Source: JBGVMW01 sp045122835 (lineage in GTDB: Bacteria; Bacillota; Clostridia; Lachnospirales; Lachnospiraceae). Taken from it: DNA of 28,344 bases. This document shows, piece by piece, positions 1-7,003 of this stretch; positions within the stretch are counted from its first letter, which is position 1; every line of letters starts with the position of its first letter. Both the position numbers and the translations under genes were made by a program. The notes beneath the pieces are model-generated. The model ran no database searches and was not told the origin of the DNA. It was given only the letters and a program-made list of their open reading frames with translations. The stretch is from the NCBI GenBank assembly GCA_045122835.1, contig JBGVIB010000082.1:1-28344 (forward strand), written 5' to 3'.

Positions 1-1384
1 AAGCGGCAGAAATCTTAACAAATTTTCCGTTCTCCTTCAAACTCTCAATGTCCTTAGTACCACAATATCCCATACCTGAACGGATACCACCAATCAACTG
101 GAATACCGTATCTTCAACAGATCCCTTATAAGCTACACGTCCTTCTACACCTTCCGGAACCAATTTTTTTGCATTTTCCTGGAAATAACGATCTTTACTT
201 CCGTTCTCCATAGCTGCAATAGAGCCCATTCCACGGTAAACTTTATATTTTCTTCCCTGGAATAACTCGAAGAATCCCGGACTTTCATCACATCCGGCAA
301 AGATACTTCCCATCATACATACACTTGCACCTGCTGCAATAGCCTTTGTCATATCTCCGGAATACTTAATACCACCATCTGCAATAATCGGAATACCATA
401 TTCCTTCGCTACTGCATAACAATCCATAACTGCTGTAATCTGTGGAACACCAATACCTGCAACGATACGGGTTGTACAGATAGAACCTGGTCCGATACCA
501 ACCTTGATTGCATCTGCGCCAGCTTCGATTAATGCTCTTGTCGCATCACCTGTTGCCACGTTACCAGCTATAATCTGTAAATCTGGATACTTCTCTTTAA
601 TCATCTTTACGCAACGGATTACGTTAGCAGAATGACCATGGGCAGAATCTAATACAATAACGTCTACATGCGCATTTACTAATGCTTCTACACGTTCCAT
701 TACATTTGCTGTAATACCAACACCAGCACCGCAAAGTAAACGTCCCTGTGCATCTTTTGCTGCTAATGGATATTTGATCTGCTTTTCAATATCCTTAATG
801 GTGATTAATCCTTTTAAGTTAAAGTCATCATCTACAATTGGAAGCTTTTCTTTTCTAGAAGATGCTAAGATCTTCTTTGCTTCTGTTAAGGTAATGCCCT
901 CTTTTGCTGTCACAAGACCTTCTGATGTCATACATTCTTTAATCTTCTTGGAATAATCTGTCTCAAACTTAAGGTCACGGTTTGTAATAATACCTACAAG
1001 CTTTTTATTCTCTGTAATCGGCACACCAGAAATACGGAACTTTGCCATTAAGTTATTGGCATCTTCTAATGTATGCTCCGGAGATAAGAAAAATGGATCT
1101 GTGATGACACCGTTCTCTGAACGCTTCACCTTGTCTACCTCATCTGCCTGTGCTTCTATAGACATATTCTTATGAATAATACCGATACCGCCCTGTCTTG
1201 CCATTGCAATTGCCATGCGATGCTCGGTAACGGTATCCATACCAGCACTCATCATAGGAATGTTTAATACAATTGACTTTGTTAAATGCGTAGTCAAATC
1301 CACCTGATTTGGTATTACTTCTGAATACCCAGGAACGAGTAATACGTCATCAAAGGTAATACCTTCACCGATAATCTGTCCCAT
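1..1384 (-). CDS. guaB: IMP dehydrogenase (3' end missing)
   Basis: Oxidises IMP to XMP with NAD+, the committed step of GMP synthesis in the cytosol. I translated about 461 residues from the ATG at 1384; the family is usually about 485 residues, so roughly the last 20-30 lie beyond the left edge. Visible in order: N-terminal barrel (GEGITFDDVLLVPGYSEV), two CBS domains at about residues 90-205, IMP-binding GIGPGSICTTR with the catalytic Cys, and a late GMGSIAAM segment. GAGGA lies just before the ATG. It is a monocistron with its own promoter, 117 bp after thiE on the same strand. Identification is very secure. Confidence 0.96.
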   Translation of the reverse strand, partial: MGQIIGEGITFDDVLLVPGYSEVIPNQVDLTTHLTKSIVLNIPMMSAGMDTVTEHRMAIAMARQGGIGIIHKNMSIEAQADEVDKVKRSENGVITDPFFLSPEHTLEDANNLMAKFRISGVPITENKKLVGIITNRDLKFETDYSKKIKECMTSEGLVTAKEGITLTEAKKILASSRKEKLPIVDDDFNLKGLITIKDIEKQIKYPLAAKDAQGRLLCGAGVGITANVMERVEALVNAHVDVIVLDSAHGHSANVIRCVKMIKEKYPDLQIIAGNVATGDATRALIEAGADAIKVGIGPGSICTTRIVAGIGVPQITAVMDCYAVAKEYGIPIIADGGIKYSGDMTKAIAAGASVCMMGSIFAGCDESPGFFELFQGRKYKVYRGMGSIAAMENGSKDRYFQENAKKLVPEGVEGRVAYKGSVEDTVFQLIGGIRSGMGYCGTKDIESLKENGKFVKISAA

Positions 1385-1457
1385 TATCTTATCCTCACTT
1401 TCTTCTTAATACGATAGTAAAAACTTTTCAAGTAATTTTGAAAAGATATTGTGTACA

Positions 1458-1486
1458 ATTGTAACAAACTTTCATATTCATGTCAA
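1458..1486 (-). promoter_or_regulatory. Promoter of guaB
   Basis: Minus-strand sigma-A type hexamers: TTGACA at 1481-1486 and TACAAT at 1458-1463, separated by exactly 17 bp. The predicted start is about 65 nt before the guaB ATG. The leader contains an 8-bp stem (CTTTTCAA/TTGAAAAG). The -35 begins only 16 bp after the thiE stop, so guaB has its own start point behind the thiamine operon. Confidence 0.8.
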
Positions 1487-1501
1487 CTAACGTGGGAAAA
1501 T

Positions 1502-2098
1502 TTATAAAAGTTTCTGTCGGAATTTTCGAATTGCTGCTTCTATATCCGTCTGTGCCATGATTCCTGCACTGACTGCTATACCGGAAGCGCCAAGTGATAA
1601 TGGATGGCTACAGTTCTCTGCTGTAATTCCGCCAATGGCCAGGTTTGGGATGGTGGTGGCAGCCAGAATGTCCTTGTATGTTATCTCGTCGATTGGAAGG
1701 GCATCTGCTTTCGTCCGTGTGGTGAAGAATGCACCTGTGCCTATATAATTGGCACCTTCCTGCTCTGCTTTTATTGCCTGGCTTACTGTTTTGGCGGTTG
1801 CTCCGATTATGAAATTTTTCCCTACATGGCAGCGGATGTCTTGGACAGGAAGGTCTGTCTGTCCTACATGGACACCGTCTGCTTCTGATAACAGGGCTAT
1901 GTCTAACCGGTCGTCAATTATGAGTTTTGTATGATATTGCCTTGTCATGGTGCGCATTTGTTTTGCACGGGCGAGATATTCGGCTGAGGTAATGTTTTTT
2001 TCCCTGAGCTGAACGTAATCCACACCAGCTGACAGGGCGGTTCTTATTTTATCTTCTCCGTAGGAAAAGTCTACGATTAGGTACAGACATTTCGTCAT
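1502..2098 (-). CDS. thiE: Thiamine-phosphate synthase
   Basis: Joins HMP-pyrophosphate and thiazole phosphate to thiamine phosphate. The 198-residue TIM-barrel is a normal length. Family signatures: VQLREK at about residue 29 (pyrophosphate binding), DDRLDIALLSEADGVHVGQ at about 62-80, GTGAFFTTRTK in the GPxFxTxTK position, and AIGGI near the C-terminus. AGGAGG lies 9 nt before the ATG. It is the last gene of the thiC-thiW-thiD-thiM-thiE operon, 30 bp after thiM, and so should be under the upstream TPP riboswitch. Confidence 0.95.
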   Translation of the reverse strand: MTKCLYLIVDFSYGEDKIRTALSAGVDYVQLREKNITSAEYLARAKQMRTMTRQYHTKLIIDDRLDIALLSEADGVHVGQTDLPVQDIRCHVGKNFIIGATAKTVSQAIKAEQEGANYIGTGAFFTTRTKADALPIDEITYKDILAATTIPNLAIGGITAENCSHPLSLGASGIAVSAGIMAQTDIEAAIRKFRQKLL

Positions 2099-2128
2099 GG
2101 TTTTGGTCCTCCTACCATTTTATAAATT

Positions 2129-2932
2129 TTACACTTCAGGATTCAGCAACGATATAGACTGATACAGCCATTCTTCCAGGCTATGCCTGTCTGGCTCATT
2201 GATGCGGTCTAATATGACTGTTTTTCTTGAACCGTATGGAAGGCTTCTTACTTTCTCTTGTGCGTATGCCATAAGTGCCAAACCGGTAATTGTTCCTATC
2301 AGGTTACTCCGTGATACAACTGCATAAGCACAGCATAAGGCGCCAGCAGCGCAACCGGTTCCTACGATTGGCTCAATGTTTTCCTTGTGAGGAAGATATA
2401 TTTTATGCTGACTGTCTGTTATTAGGTCTGTCATGCCGGTTATTGCTGTTATAAAGCCGGGTAGTGTCTGACATTCCAAGTTGTCATCCGGGAGAGCATC
2501 TACTCCAGAATATTTGATGGTGCCTGTGGTTAATGCTGATAGTTCTGTTGTGTTACCTTTTACGATACCGGTCCAACCGGCTGCTAAGATTTTACGGTTC
2601 CATTCTAAGCGTGCCCTTGAGGCGCCGGCACCTACGGGGTCGTAGACGATGGGAATACCTGCCTGGGTGGCTGCCTGTAAGGCTAAAAGGGCAGTCTCTG
2701 CTTTTTCTTTGGAAGGCTGTCCCATGTTTACGTTCAAACCATCGGCGTGAGATGTAATTTCTTCGATTTCTTCTCTGTCTGTTGCCATTAATGGTCTTGC
2801 CCCTGCAGCCCGAAGGGTATCAGCTGTAAATGAGGCTGATACCTGATTTGGAATTACATGAATAAGAGGAGCAGTTTCCTTCAGATTCCAAACTGCCTCC
2901 AACACCTTTTGTACCAGTTCTTCTTTCTTCAT
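2129..2932 (-). CDS. thiM: Hydroxyethylthiazole kinase
   Basis: Phosphorylates the thiazole alcohol (HET), a salvage step feeding ThiE. The 267-residue ribokinase-like protein shows PLIHVIPNQV at about residue 22, the GARPLMA loop, YDPVGAGASR at about 136, KGNTTELSAL at about 164, and the anion-hole GTGCAAGALC near residue 215. The usual HNITN N-terminal motif reads HVIPN here, a mild divergence. It lies 24 bp after thiD and 30 bp before thiE, with a strong AGGAGG site. No thiazole-synthesis gene (thiG, thiH, thiS, thiF) is visible, so salvage through this enzyme may be the main thiazole source. Confidence 0.94.
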   Translation of the reverse strand: MKKEELVQKVLEAVWNLKETAPLIHVIPNQVSASFTADTLRAAGARPLMATDREEIEEITSHADGLNVNMGQPSKEKAETALLALQAATQAGIPIVYDPVGAGASRARLEWNRKILAAGWTGIVKGNTTELSALTTGTIKYSGVDALPDDNLECQTLPGFITAITGMTDLITDSQHKIYLPHKENIEPIVGTGCAAGALCCAYAVVSRSNLIGTITGLALMAYAQEKVRSLPYGSRKTVILDRINEPDRHSLEEWLYQSISLLNPEV

Positions 2933-2956
2933 TCCACTGCTCCTCCTTATTTTTTA

Positions 2957-3778
2957 CTACATAAAATCTTTGTTATGTCCAAACTGCCATCCATGATTCA
3001 ACGGACCATTGCCATGGCCGATTTCTAAATCTTCCTGTATCGCACCTGTGACATACTGCTTTGCCCAGCCAACTGCATTGCGAACGGTAAAATCCTTTGC
3101 CAGTCCTGCTGCAATGGCAGAGGACAAGGTACAGCCTGTTCCGTGAGTGTTATTGGTATTCAGTTTCTGCTCGCTAAACCAGAGATACTGACGGCATCCG
3201 TTTTCTTCATAACAAAGCAAATCTCTCGCACTTTCAGCTAAATGTCCACCCTTCACCAGAACAGCTGCTGTTGTCAATTCTAACAATTTTCGCGCGGCTT
3301 CTTCCATCTGTTCGCCACTCAAAATACTGCCGGTCTTCATTCCGGATAACACCTCTGCCTCCGGTATGTTTGGTGTTATCACTGTGGCTATGGGAAATAA
3401 TTCCTCTATCATAGCCGGTATTGCAGATGTTTCTAACAGCAAACTACCACTAGAAGAAACCAGTATTGGGTCTACTACTATATTCCTTACATCATATTTC
3501 CGTAAAATTTCACCTACAACACGTATTACTTTTTCGGAATATAACATTCCTATCTTTACTGCGTCAGGTCTGATATCCTCGTAAATCCTTTCTAACTGCT
3601 CCCGTATCATTTCTATGGATACTTCTTCCACCATAGTGATGCCCCGTGTATTTTGTGCTGTCAGTGCGGTAATGGCACTCATTCCATACACACCATTTAC
3701 TAAAAAAGTTTTTAAATCTGCCTGAATACCTGCTCCTCCACAAGAATCAGATCCGGCTATTGTTAACGCTGTTCTCAT
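2957..3778 (-). CDS. thiD: HMP/HMP-phosphate kinase
   Basis: Phosphorylates hydroxymethylpyrimidine and HMP-phosphate to HMP-PP, the pyrimidine substrate of ThiE. The 273 residues match the family. The N-terminus (RTALTIAGSDSCGGAGIQAD) is diagnostic, followed by QNTRGI, a VVDPILVSSSG segment and the C-terminal HGTGCTLSSAIAAGLA anion hole. The ATG overlaps the thiW stop by 4 bp, suggesting translational coupling. The downstream neighbour is thiM. No ThiE fusion is present, as ThiE is encoded separately. Confidence 0.95.
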   Translation of the reverse strand: MRTALTIAGSDSCGGAGIQADLKTFLVNGVYGMSAITALTAQNTRGITMVEEVSIEMIREQLERIYEDIRPDAVKIGMLYSEKVIRVVGEILRKYDVRNIVVDPILVSSSGSLLLETSAIPAMIEELFPIATVITPNIPEAEVLSGMKTGSILSGEQMEEAARKLLELTTAAVLVKGGHLAESARDLLCYEENGCRQYLWFSEQKLNTNNTHGTGCTLSSAIAAGLAKDFTVRNAVGWAKQYVTGAIQEDLEIGHGNGPLNHGWQFGHNKDFM

Positions 3779-4296
3779 TGTACTGTACCTTCCATTACGT
3801 TTTTACACATTGCAAGCAATCCGGACTTGGAAAGTATGCCAATAAAAAATATGGCACACAATGTTCCGCCTGCTGAACTAACAAAAAATGGGAATATATA
3901 TGTAAATAATGCGGCTTCCTTCCCCATTACAAAAGAAGCTATGGGATAGCACAGTAATCCTCCTAAAACAGCTGTTCCAAACAGTTCACCTGCATAAGCA
4001 AAGCTTAATCGTTTTGTCTGTTTATAAAGAAATGCACATAGAAATGCTCCTACCATGCTTCCTGGAAATGCAAGGAGACTTCCGGTTCCTAAAAGGTTAC
4101 GAATGAGTGAGGAGCAAAATGCCATTCCCACTCCATAACCAGGGCCTAACAGAATCCCTGCAACTATATTTATCAAATGCTGTATCGGAAAACATTTCGA
4201 TGCACCAATTGGTACACTAAATCCGGAAAGTGCTACGGTAAATGCAACCAGCATTCCTGCTATCGCAAGCTTTCGTACATTCACTGATTTTCTCAT
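3775..4296 (-). CDS. thiW: Thiamine-related ECF transporter S component ThiW
   Basis: A 173-residue, strongly hydrophobic membrane protein with about five or six predicted spans. The basic N-terminus (MRKSVNVRKLAIAG) leads into the S-component-like segment GFSVPIGASKCFPIQH and then the GPGYGVGMAFCSSLIRNLLG block, which I recognise from ThiW. It would bind a thiazole precursor and work with the shared EcfA/A'/T module, none of which is encoded here. Supporting context: inside the TPP-regulated thi operon, overlapping thiD by 4 bp and beside thiM. Substrate is inferred from family and context. Start is supported by GAGAGGAAGC before the ATG. Confidence 0.85.
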   Translation of the reverse strand: MRKSVNVRKLAIAGMLVAFTVALSGFSVPIGASKCFPIQHLINIVAGILLGPGYGVGMAFCSSLIRNLLGTGSLLAFPGSMVGAFLCAFLYKQTKRLSFAYAGELFGTAVLGGLLCYPIASFVMGKEAALFTYIFPFFVSSAGGTLCAIFFIGILSKSGLLAMCKNVMEGTVQ

Positions 4297-4365
4297 GCTT
4301 CCTCTCTTTCTGCCACTAAAGTGACTATTCTGTCAGGAAAACCTTTGTACATAATACAAAGTTGC

Positions 4366-4392
4366 GGTTGAAAGAATAAATTTCTTTCAACC
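4366..4392 (-). other. Stem-loop between thiC and thiW
   Basis: Perfect 11-bp inverted repeat GGTTGAAAGAA / TTCTTTCAACC with a 5-nt loop, in the 127-bp gap between thiC and thiW. It has no T-tract on the minus strand (GCAACTTTG follows), so it is not a standard terminator. It may be an mRNA-processing or stability element. The function is inferred. Confidence 0.6.
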
Positions 4393-4423
4393 TAATCTTC
4401 TCTGCATCTTTTCGTATTATTTG

Positions 4424-5731
4424 TTATTCATCAAAAATACTTACAATCTCACCATCTAAAATTCGGTTCATATTTTTCACTGCACACATGTTTCCACACA
4501 TACTGCAGGTGTCTTCTTTTTCCGGCATTGCAGATTCTCTGTATGCCCTTGCTTTATCCGGGTCCATGCAAAGTTCGAACTGTTTCTCCCAGTCTAACTT
4601 CTTTCTGGCTGCACTCATGGCATCATCCCAGTCTCTTGCACCTTTTACGCCTTTTGCAATATCTGCAGCATGTGCAGCGATTTTCGAAGCAATAATTCCT
4701 TCCTTCATATCCTGCAAATCAGGCAACCTTAAATGTTCTGCCGGTGTTACATAACATAAAAAAGCTGCTCCATATGTTGCCGCAATTGCGCCTCCAATGG
4801 CTGATGTAATATGATCATATCCCGGAGCCACATCGGTGACAAGTGGTCCTAATACATAAAATGGTGCTCCTTTGCAAATTGTCTGCTGAATTTTCATGTT
4901 GGCTTCAATCTGGTCAAGGGGCATATGTCCTGGTCCTTCTATCATAACCTGCACATCTTTTTCCCATGCACGCTTTGTCAACTCGCCTAGTGCTATTAAT
5001 TCTTCTATCTGGGAAATATCAGATGCATCTTTTAAACATCCCGGACGGCAGGCATCTCCCAGGCTCATGGTAATATCATATTCCCTGCAGATATCTAAAA
5101 TTTCGTCATAATGTTCGTAGAATGGATTTTCTTTTCCTGTCATTTCCATCCATGCAAAGATAATGGAACCGCCACGGGAAACAATATTCATCAAGCGCTT
5201 ATTTGCCTTGAAACGTTTTGCTGTTTCACGGTTAATACCGCAATGAATCGTCATAAAATCCACACCGTCTTCCGCGTGCATTCTTACAATATCTAACCAT
5301 TCTTCTGTGGTGATGTCTTTCAATGGCTTATGGTAATATACCACTGCATCATAAATTGGTACGGTTCCAATCATAGCAGGGCATTTTGAAGTTAATTCTG
5401 TACGGAATTTTCTGGTATCACCGTAATTGCTTAAATCCATGATTGCTTCCGCACCCATTTTCACGGCACCTTCCACTTTTTGCCATTCTGCATCAAAATC
5501 TTTGCAATCTCTTGAAACACCAAGATTCACATTAATTTTTGTCTTCAACATAGATCCAATTCCGTTTGGTTCAATACAGGTATGCTTCTTATTGCATGGG
5601 ATAATTATCTTTCCCTCTGCCATAAGAGTCATCAATTCTTTTATATCCATGCTTTCCTTCTTGGCAACAATCTCCATTTCCTTGGTGATGATTCCCTTTC
5701 TTGCAGCATCCATCTGTGTTGTATAAGTCAT
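4424..5731 (-). CDS. thiC: Phosphomethylpyrimidine synthase ThiC
   Basis: Radical-SAM-type enzyme converting aminoimidazole ribotide to HMP phosphate. From the ATG at 5731 (MTYTTQMDAARKGI) it is 435 residues, the normal firmicute length, with GGAGG six bases upstream. An open frame continues upstream to 5881, but that part crosses the riboswitch terminator and has no ThiC similarity, so I reject it. Signatures: NLGVSRDCKD, the MIEGPGHMPLDQIEANM block, the TAIGGAIAA segment, and the C-terminal 4Fe-4S motif CSMCGNMC. It is the first gene of the thi operon, directly under the TPP riboswitch. Confidence 0.97.
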   Translation of the reverse strand: MTYTTQMDAARKGIITKEMEIVAKKESMDIKELMTLMAEGKIIIPCNKKHTCIEPNGIGSMLKTKINVNLGVSRDCKDFDAEWQKVEGAVKMGAEAIMDLSNYGDTRKFRTELTSKCPAMIGTVPIYDAVVYYHKPLKDITTEEWLDIVRMHAEDGVDFMTIHCGINRETAKRFKANKRLMNIVSRGGSIIFAWMEMTGKENPFYEHYDEILDICREYDITMSLGDACRPGCLKDASDISQIEELIALGELTKRAWEKDVQVMIEGPGHMPLDQIEANMKIQQTICKGAPFYVLGPLVTDVAPGYDHITSAIGGAIAATYGAAFLCYVTPAEHLRLPDLQDMKEGIIASKIAAHAADIAKGVKGARDWDDAMSAARKKLDWEKQFELCMDPDKARAYRESAMPEKEDTCSMCGNMCAVKNMNRILDGEIVSIFDE

Positions 5732-5804
5732 TTTTCCTCCCATTCTGCTACTTTTACAGCTATCTATATTCAGAGTTTTAGACCAAAGATATTTCCTGGT
5801 GCAG

Positions 5805-5828
5805 GAATGAATTTTTAAACACTCTCTA
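5805..5828 (-). repeat. Half copy (left end) of the TAGAGYGTGT repeat
   Basis: Minus-strand TAGAGAGTGTTTAAAAATTC closely matches the left end of the copy at 23051-23123 (TAGAGAGTGTTTGAACATTC). The opposite end is not recognisable. It sits in the thiC leader between the riboswitch terminator and the ribosome binding site, and shares a CTAG with the TATACTAG sequence next to it. Confidence 0.65.
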
Positions 5829-5834
5829 GTATAT

Positions 5835-5862
5835 GAAAAAACTGCTGTAGATTCACAGCAGT
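5835..5862 (-). terminator. Riboswitch-controlled attenuator of thiC
   Basis: Minus-strand hairpin ACTGCTGT / ACAGCAGT with a 6-nt loop, followed directly by six T. It lies between the TPP aptamer and the thiC start, the expected place for the expression platform. When TPP is bound it should form and stop transcription. The regulatory logic is inferred from the TPP riboswitch class. Confidence 0.8.
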
Positions 5863-5881
5863 GTAGACGCACTTTTTCCAT

Positions 5882-5971
5882 TGCTTCCTACGCCGGCATT
5901 ATCCGTATCAGGTCTGCGGGTCGAAACGTTTACGCTTCCTCTCAGCCTGCTCACAGCAAGCTCCCCGAATG
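5882..5971 (-). promoter_or_regulatory. TPP riboswitch (THI element)
   Basis: The minus strand carries the TPP-aptamer consensus pieces in order: TCGGGGAGC, GGCTGAGAGGAAGC (pyrimidine sensor), then GACCCGCAGACCTGAT, GGATAATGCCGGCGTAGGAA (pyrophosphate sensor). It is followed by an intrinsic terminator and thiC. It would bind thiamine pyrophosphate and repress the whole thiC-thiW-thiD-thiM-thiE operon. Confidence 0.95.
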
Positions 5972-5984
5972 TATATTTTTCACC

Positions 5985-6048
5985 TAGAGCGTGTCCCAAA
6001 ATTGCTTTCTGCCAGTGTACTGACATATTTATTTTCAAACACGCTCTA
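5985..6048 (-). repeat. TAGAGYGTGT repeat, complete copy
   Basis: 64-bp element with inverted ends TAGAGCGTGT / ACACGCTCTA, related along its length to the copy at 23051-23123 (shared pieces include GTGTTTGAA, GGCAGAA, AGCAATTTTG). It lies between the thi promoter and the TPP aptamer; the predicted transcription start falls at its edge, so it would form a hairpin at the 5' end of the thi mRNA. The ends flanked by TA resemble Tc1/IS630-type insertions. No coding capacity. Confidence 0.75.
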
Positions 6049-6052
6049 ATGA

Positions 6053-6081
6053 AGTATAGACAATTTCTTCTGCATTGTCAA
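6053..6081 (-). promoter_or_regulatory. Promoter of the thi operon
   Basis: TTGACA at 6076-6081 and TATACT at 6053-6058 on the minus strand with a 17-bp spacer. Predicted start is about 6046, giving a leader of about 315 nt that contains the repeat, the TPP aptamer, the attenuator and the thiC ribosome binding site. Confidence 0.85.
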
Positions 6082-6121
6082 CGTTTGATTTGCATCTTCC
6101 CTTCCAATTCCTGTGCATCAC

Positions 6122-6193
6122 TTTTTATATACTAGGAATTTTCGAACATTACATTCTATAATAAACCGTTGTCATTTCCTAGTATATAAAAAA
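6122..6193. repeat. TATATACTAGG palindromic repeat, copy 1
   Basis: Inverted ends TTTTTATATACTAGGAA / TTTCCTAGTATATAAAAA around an AT-rich centre. The right end merges with the T-tract of the structured RNA at 6192-6285. It matches the element at 17650-17712, including the outer flank GCATCAC just before the left end. No coding capacity. Confidence 0.75.
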
Positions 6194-6285
6194 CAGCCGT
6201 TGTCGACGCGATATCATGTCTCCGGAGCAGATAACATTTTATAGCTTATCCACTCAGGAGGCATCCCGCCTCTTAAACGACTGCT
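6192..6285 (-). ncRNA. Candidate structured RNA ending in a T-tract
   Basis: Directly after the DUF6106-like gene. Minus-strand stems: an outer 10-bp helix joining 6276-6285 to 6192-6201 (AGCAGTCGTT with AACGGCTGTT, two G-U), an internal hairpin GAGGC/GCCTC at 6258-6272, and a 10-bp helix joining 6246-6255 to 6225-6234 (GAGTGGATAA with TTATCTGCTC). The outer helix is followed by six T. This looks like a multibranched RNA or an unusual terminator rather than a simple hairpin. I do not recognise the family; the strand is chosen from the T-tract. Confidence 0.45.
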
Positions 6286-6290
6286 TTTAC

Positions 6291-6791
6291 TTAGTCAATG
6301 AATATTTTATGAGGTGCCAAATCCTTTAATGCCTGTAATATTTCTTCTTCTGGCTCAAAGATGACTTCAAAACGTCCATCATCTCCATTGTAAATAAGGG
6401 TGTAGGTCTTAGCATCCTTCTCTCTAGAACTGCAGTTTAACACTTTTGCGTGTGCATATTTGTGTTCCTTTATCTTCGGAGAATCGCTAGGAGCCAGTAC
6501 CTCCATTTTTCCAATTACCATGCGAATAATACCTTTACGTTTTTGCTGTGCTATAATCCTGTCAATATTCAGTTCATCACTCATACAGGAATATTCAAAC
6601 TCAACTTTGTTCTGCATGTTTACCCACCAGAAAAGCAGGCCTAACAGCAATGCAATACACAAAAACATTGGAAACAGGAAAAATCCTGCTAATGCAAAAA
6701 CTATAGTAAGTGCCAACAGAAAATACGCATACATCAGTTTAAAAATTGGCGTTTTCTGTTTTACAAACTGTTCAATAAATATTTTTGCCAT
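6291..6791 (-). CDS. Small two-span membrane protein, DUF6106-like
   Basis: I start at the ATG at 6791 (MAKIFIEQFVKQKTP), 166 residues; GGAGG lies 8 nt upstream, whereas extending to 6806 needs a TTG overlapping that site. Two adjacent hydrophobic spans at about residues 20-60 are followed by a soluble domain (VEFEYSCMSDELNID, VLNCSSREKDAKTYTLIYN) and an acidic end. Function unknown; the DUF6106 resemblance is from memory and not certain. It stands alone between the groESL terminator and the candidate RNA at 6192-6285. No enzymatic motif is visible. Confidence 0.75.
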   Translation of the reverse strand: MAKIFIEQFVKQKTPIFKLMYAYFLLALTIVFALAGFFLFPMFLCIALLLGLLFWWVNMQNKVEFEYSCMSDELNIDRIIAQQKRKGIIRMVIGKMEVLAPSDSPKIKEHKYAHAKVLNCSSREKDAKTYTLIYNGDDGRFEVIFEPEEEILQALKDLAPHKIFID

Positions 6792-6887
6792 TTTCGTTTC
6801 CTCCAAATGTACTTTTTACTTCGGTTGTAAAACTGCCGGAAAATGAGAGCGGCCTTTTGTATACTAGTCCCACTCTACTTCCCAGCA

Positions 6888-6920
6888 CATAAAAATTGCC
6901 GGTCTTTTCACCGGCAACCT
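6888..6920 (-). terminator. Terminator of the groES-groEL operon
   Basis: 8-bp perfect stem TTGCCGGT / ACCGGCAA with a 6-nt loop, followed on the minus strand by TTTTT. It lies 84 bp after the groEL stop. Confidence 0.85.
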
Positions 6921-7003
6921 TTATGTTACACTTTTAAAGCCATTGCCCATTATATCAAAAATAAGCTAGTCTGAAAAGTGTTAATTTATGAATTTATTAT
7001 AAA

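Noticed and set aside
5732..5881. Open frame extending thiC upstream by 50 residues
   Set aside because: It passes through the attenuator hairpin and reaches the edge of the TPP aptamer; there is no ThiC similarity, and the ATG at 5731 has a strong GGAGG.
5853..6038. 61-residue minus-strand frame (MKINMSVHWQKAIL...)
   Set aside because: It lies wholly on the repeat and the TPP riboswitch; the residues are translated RNA structure.
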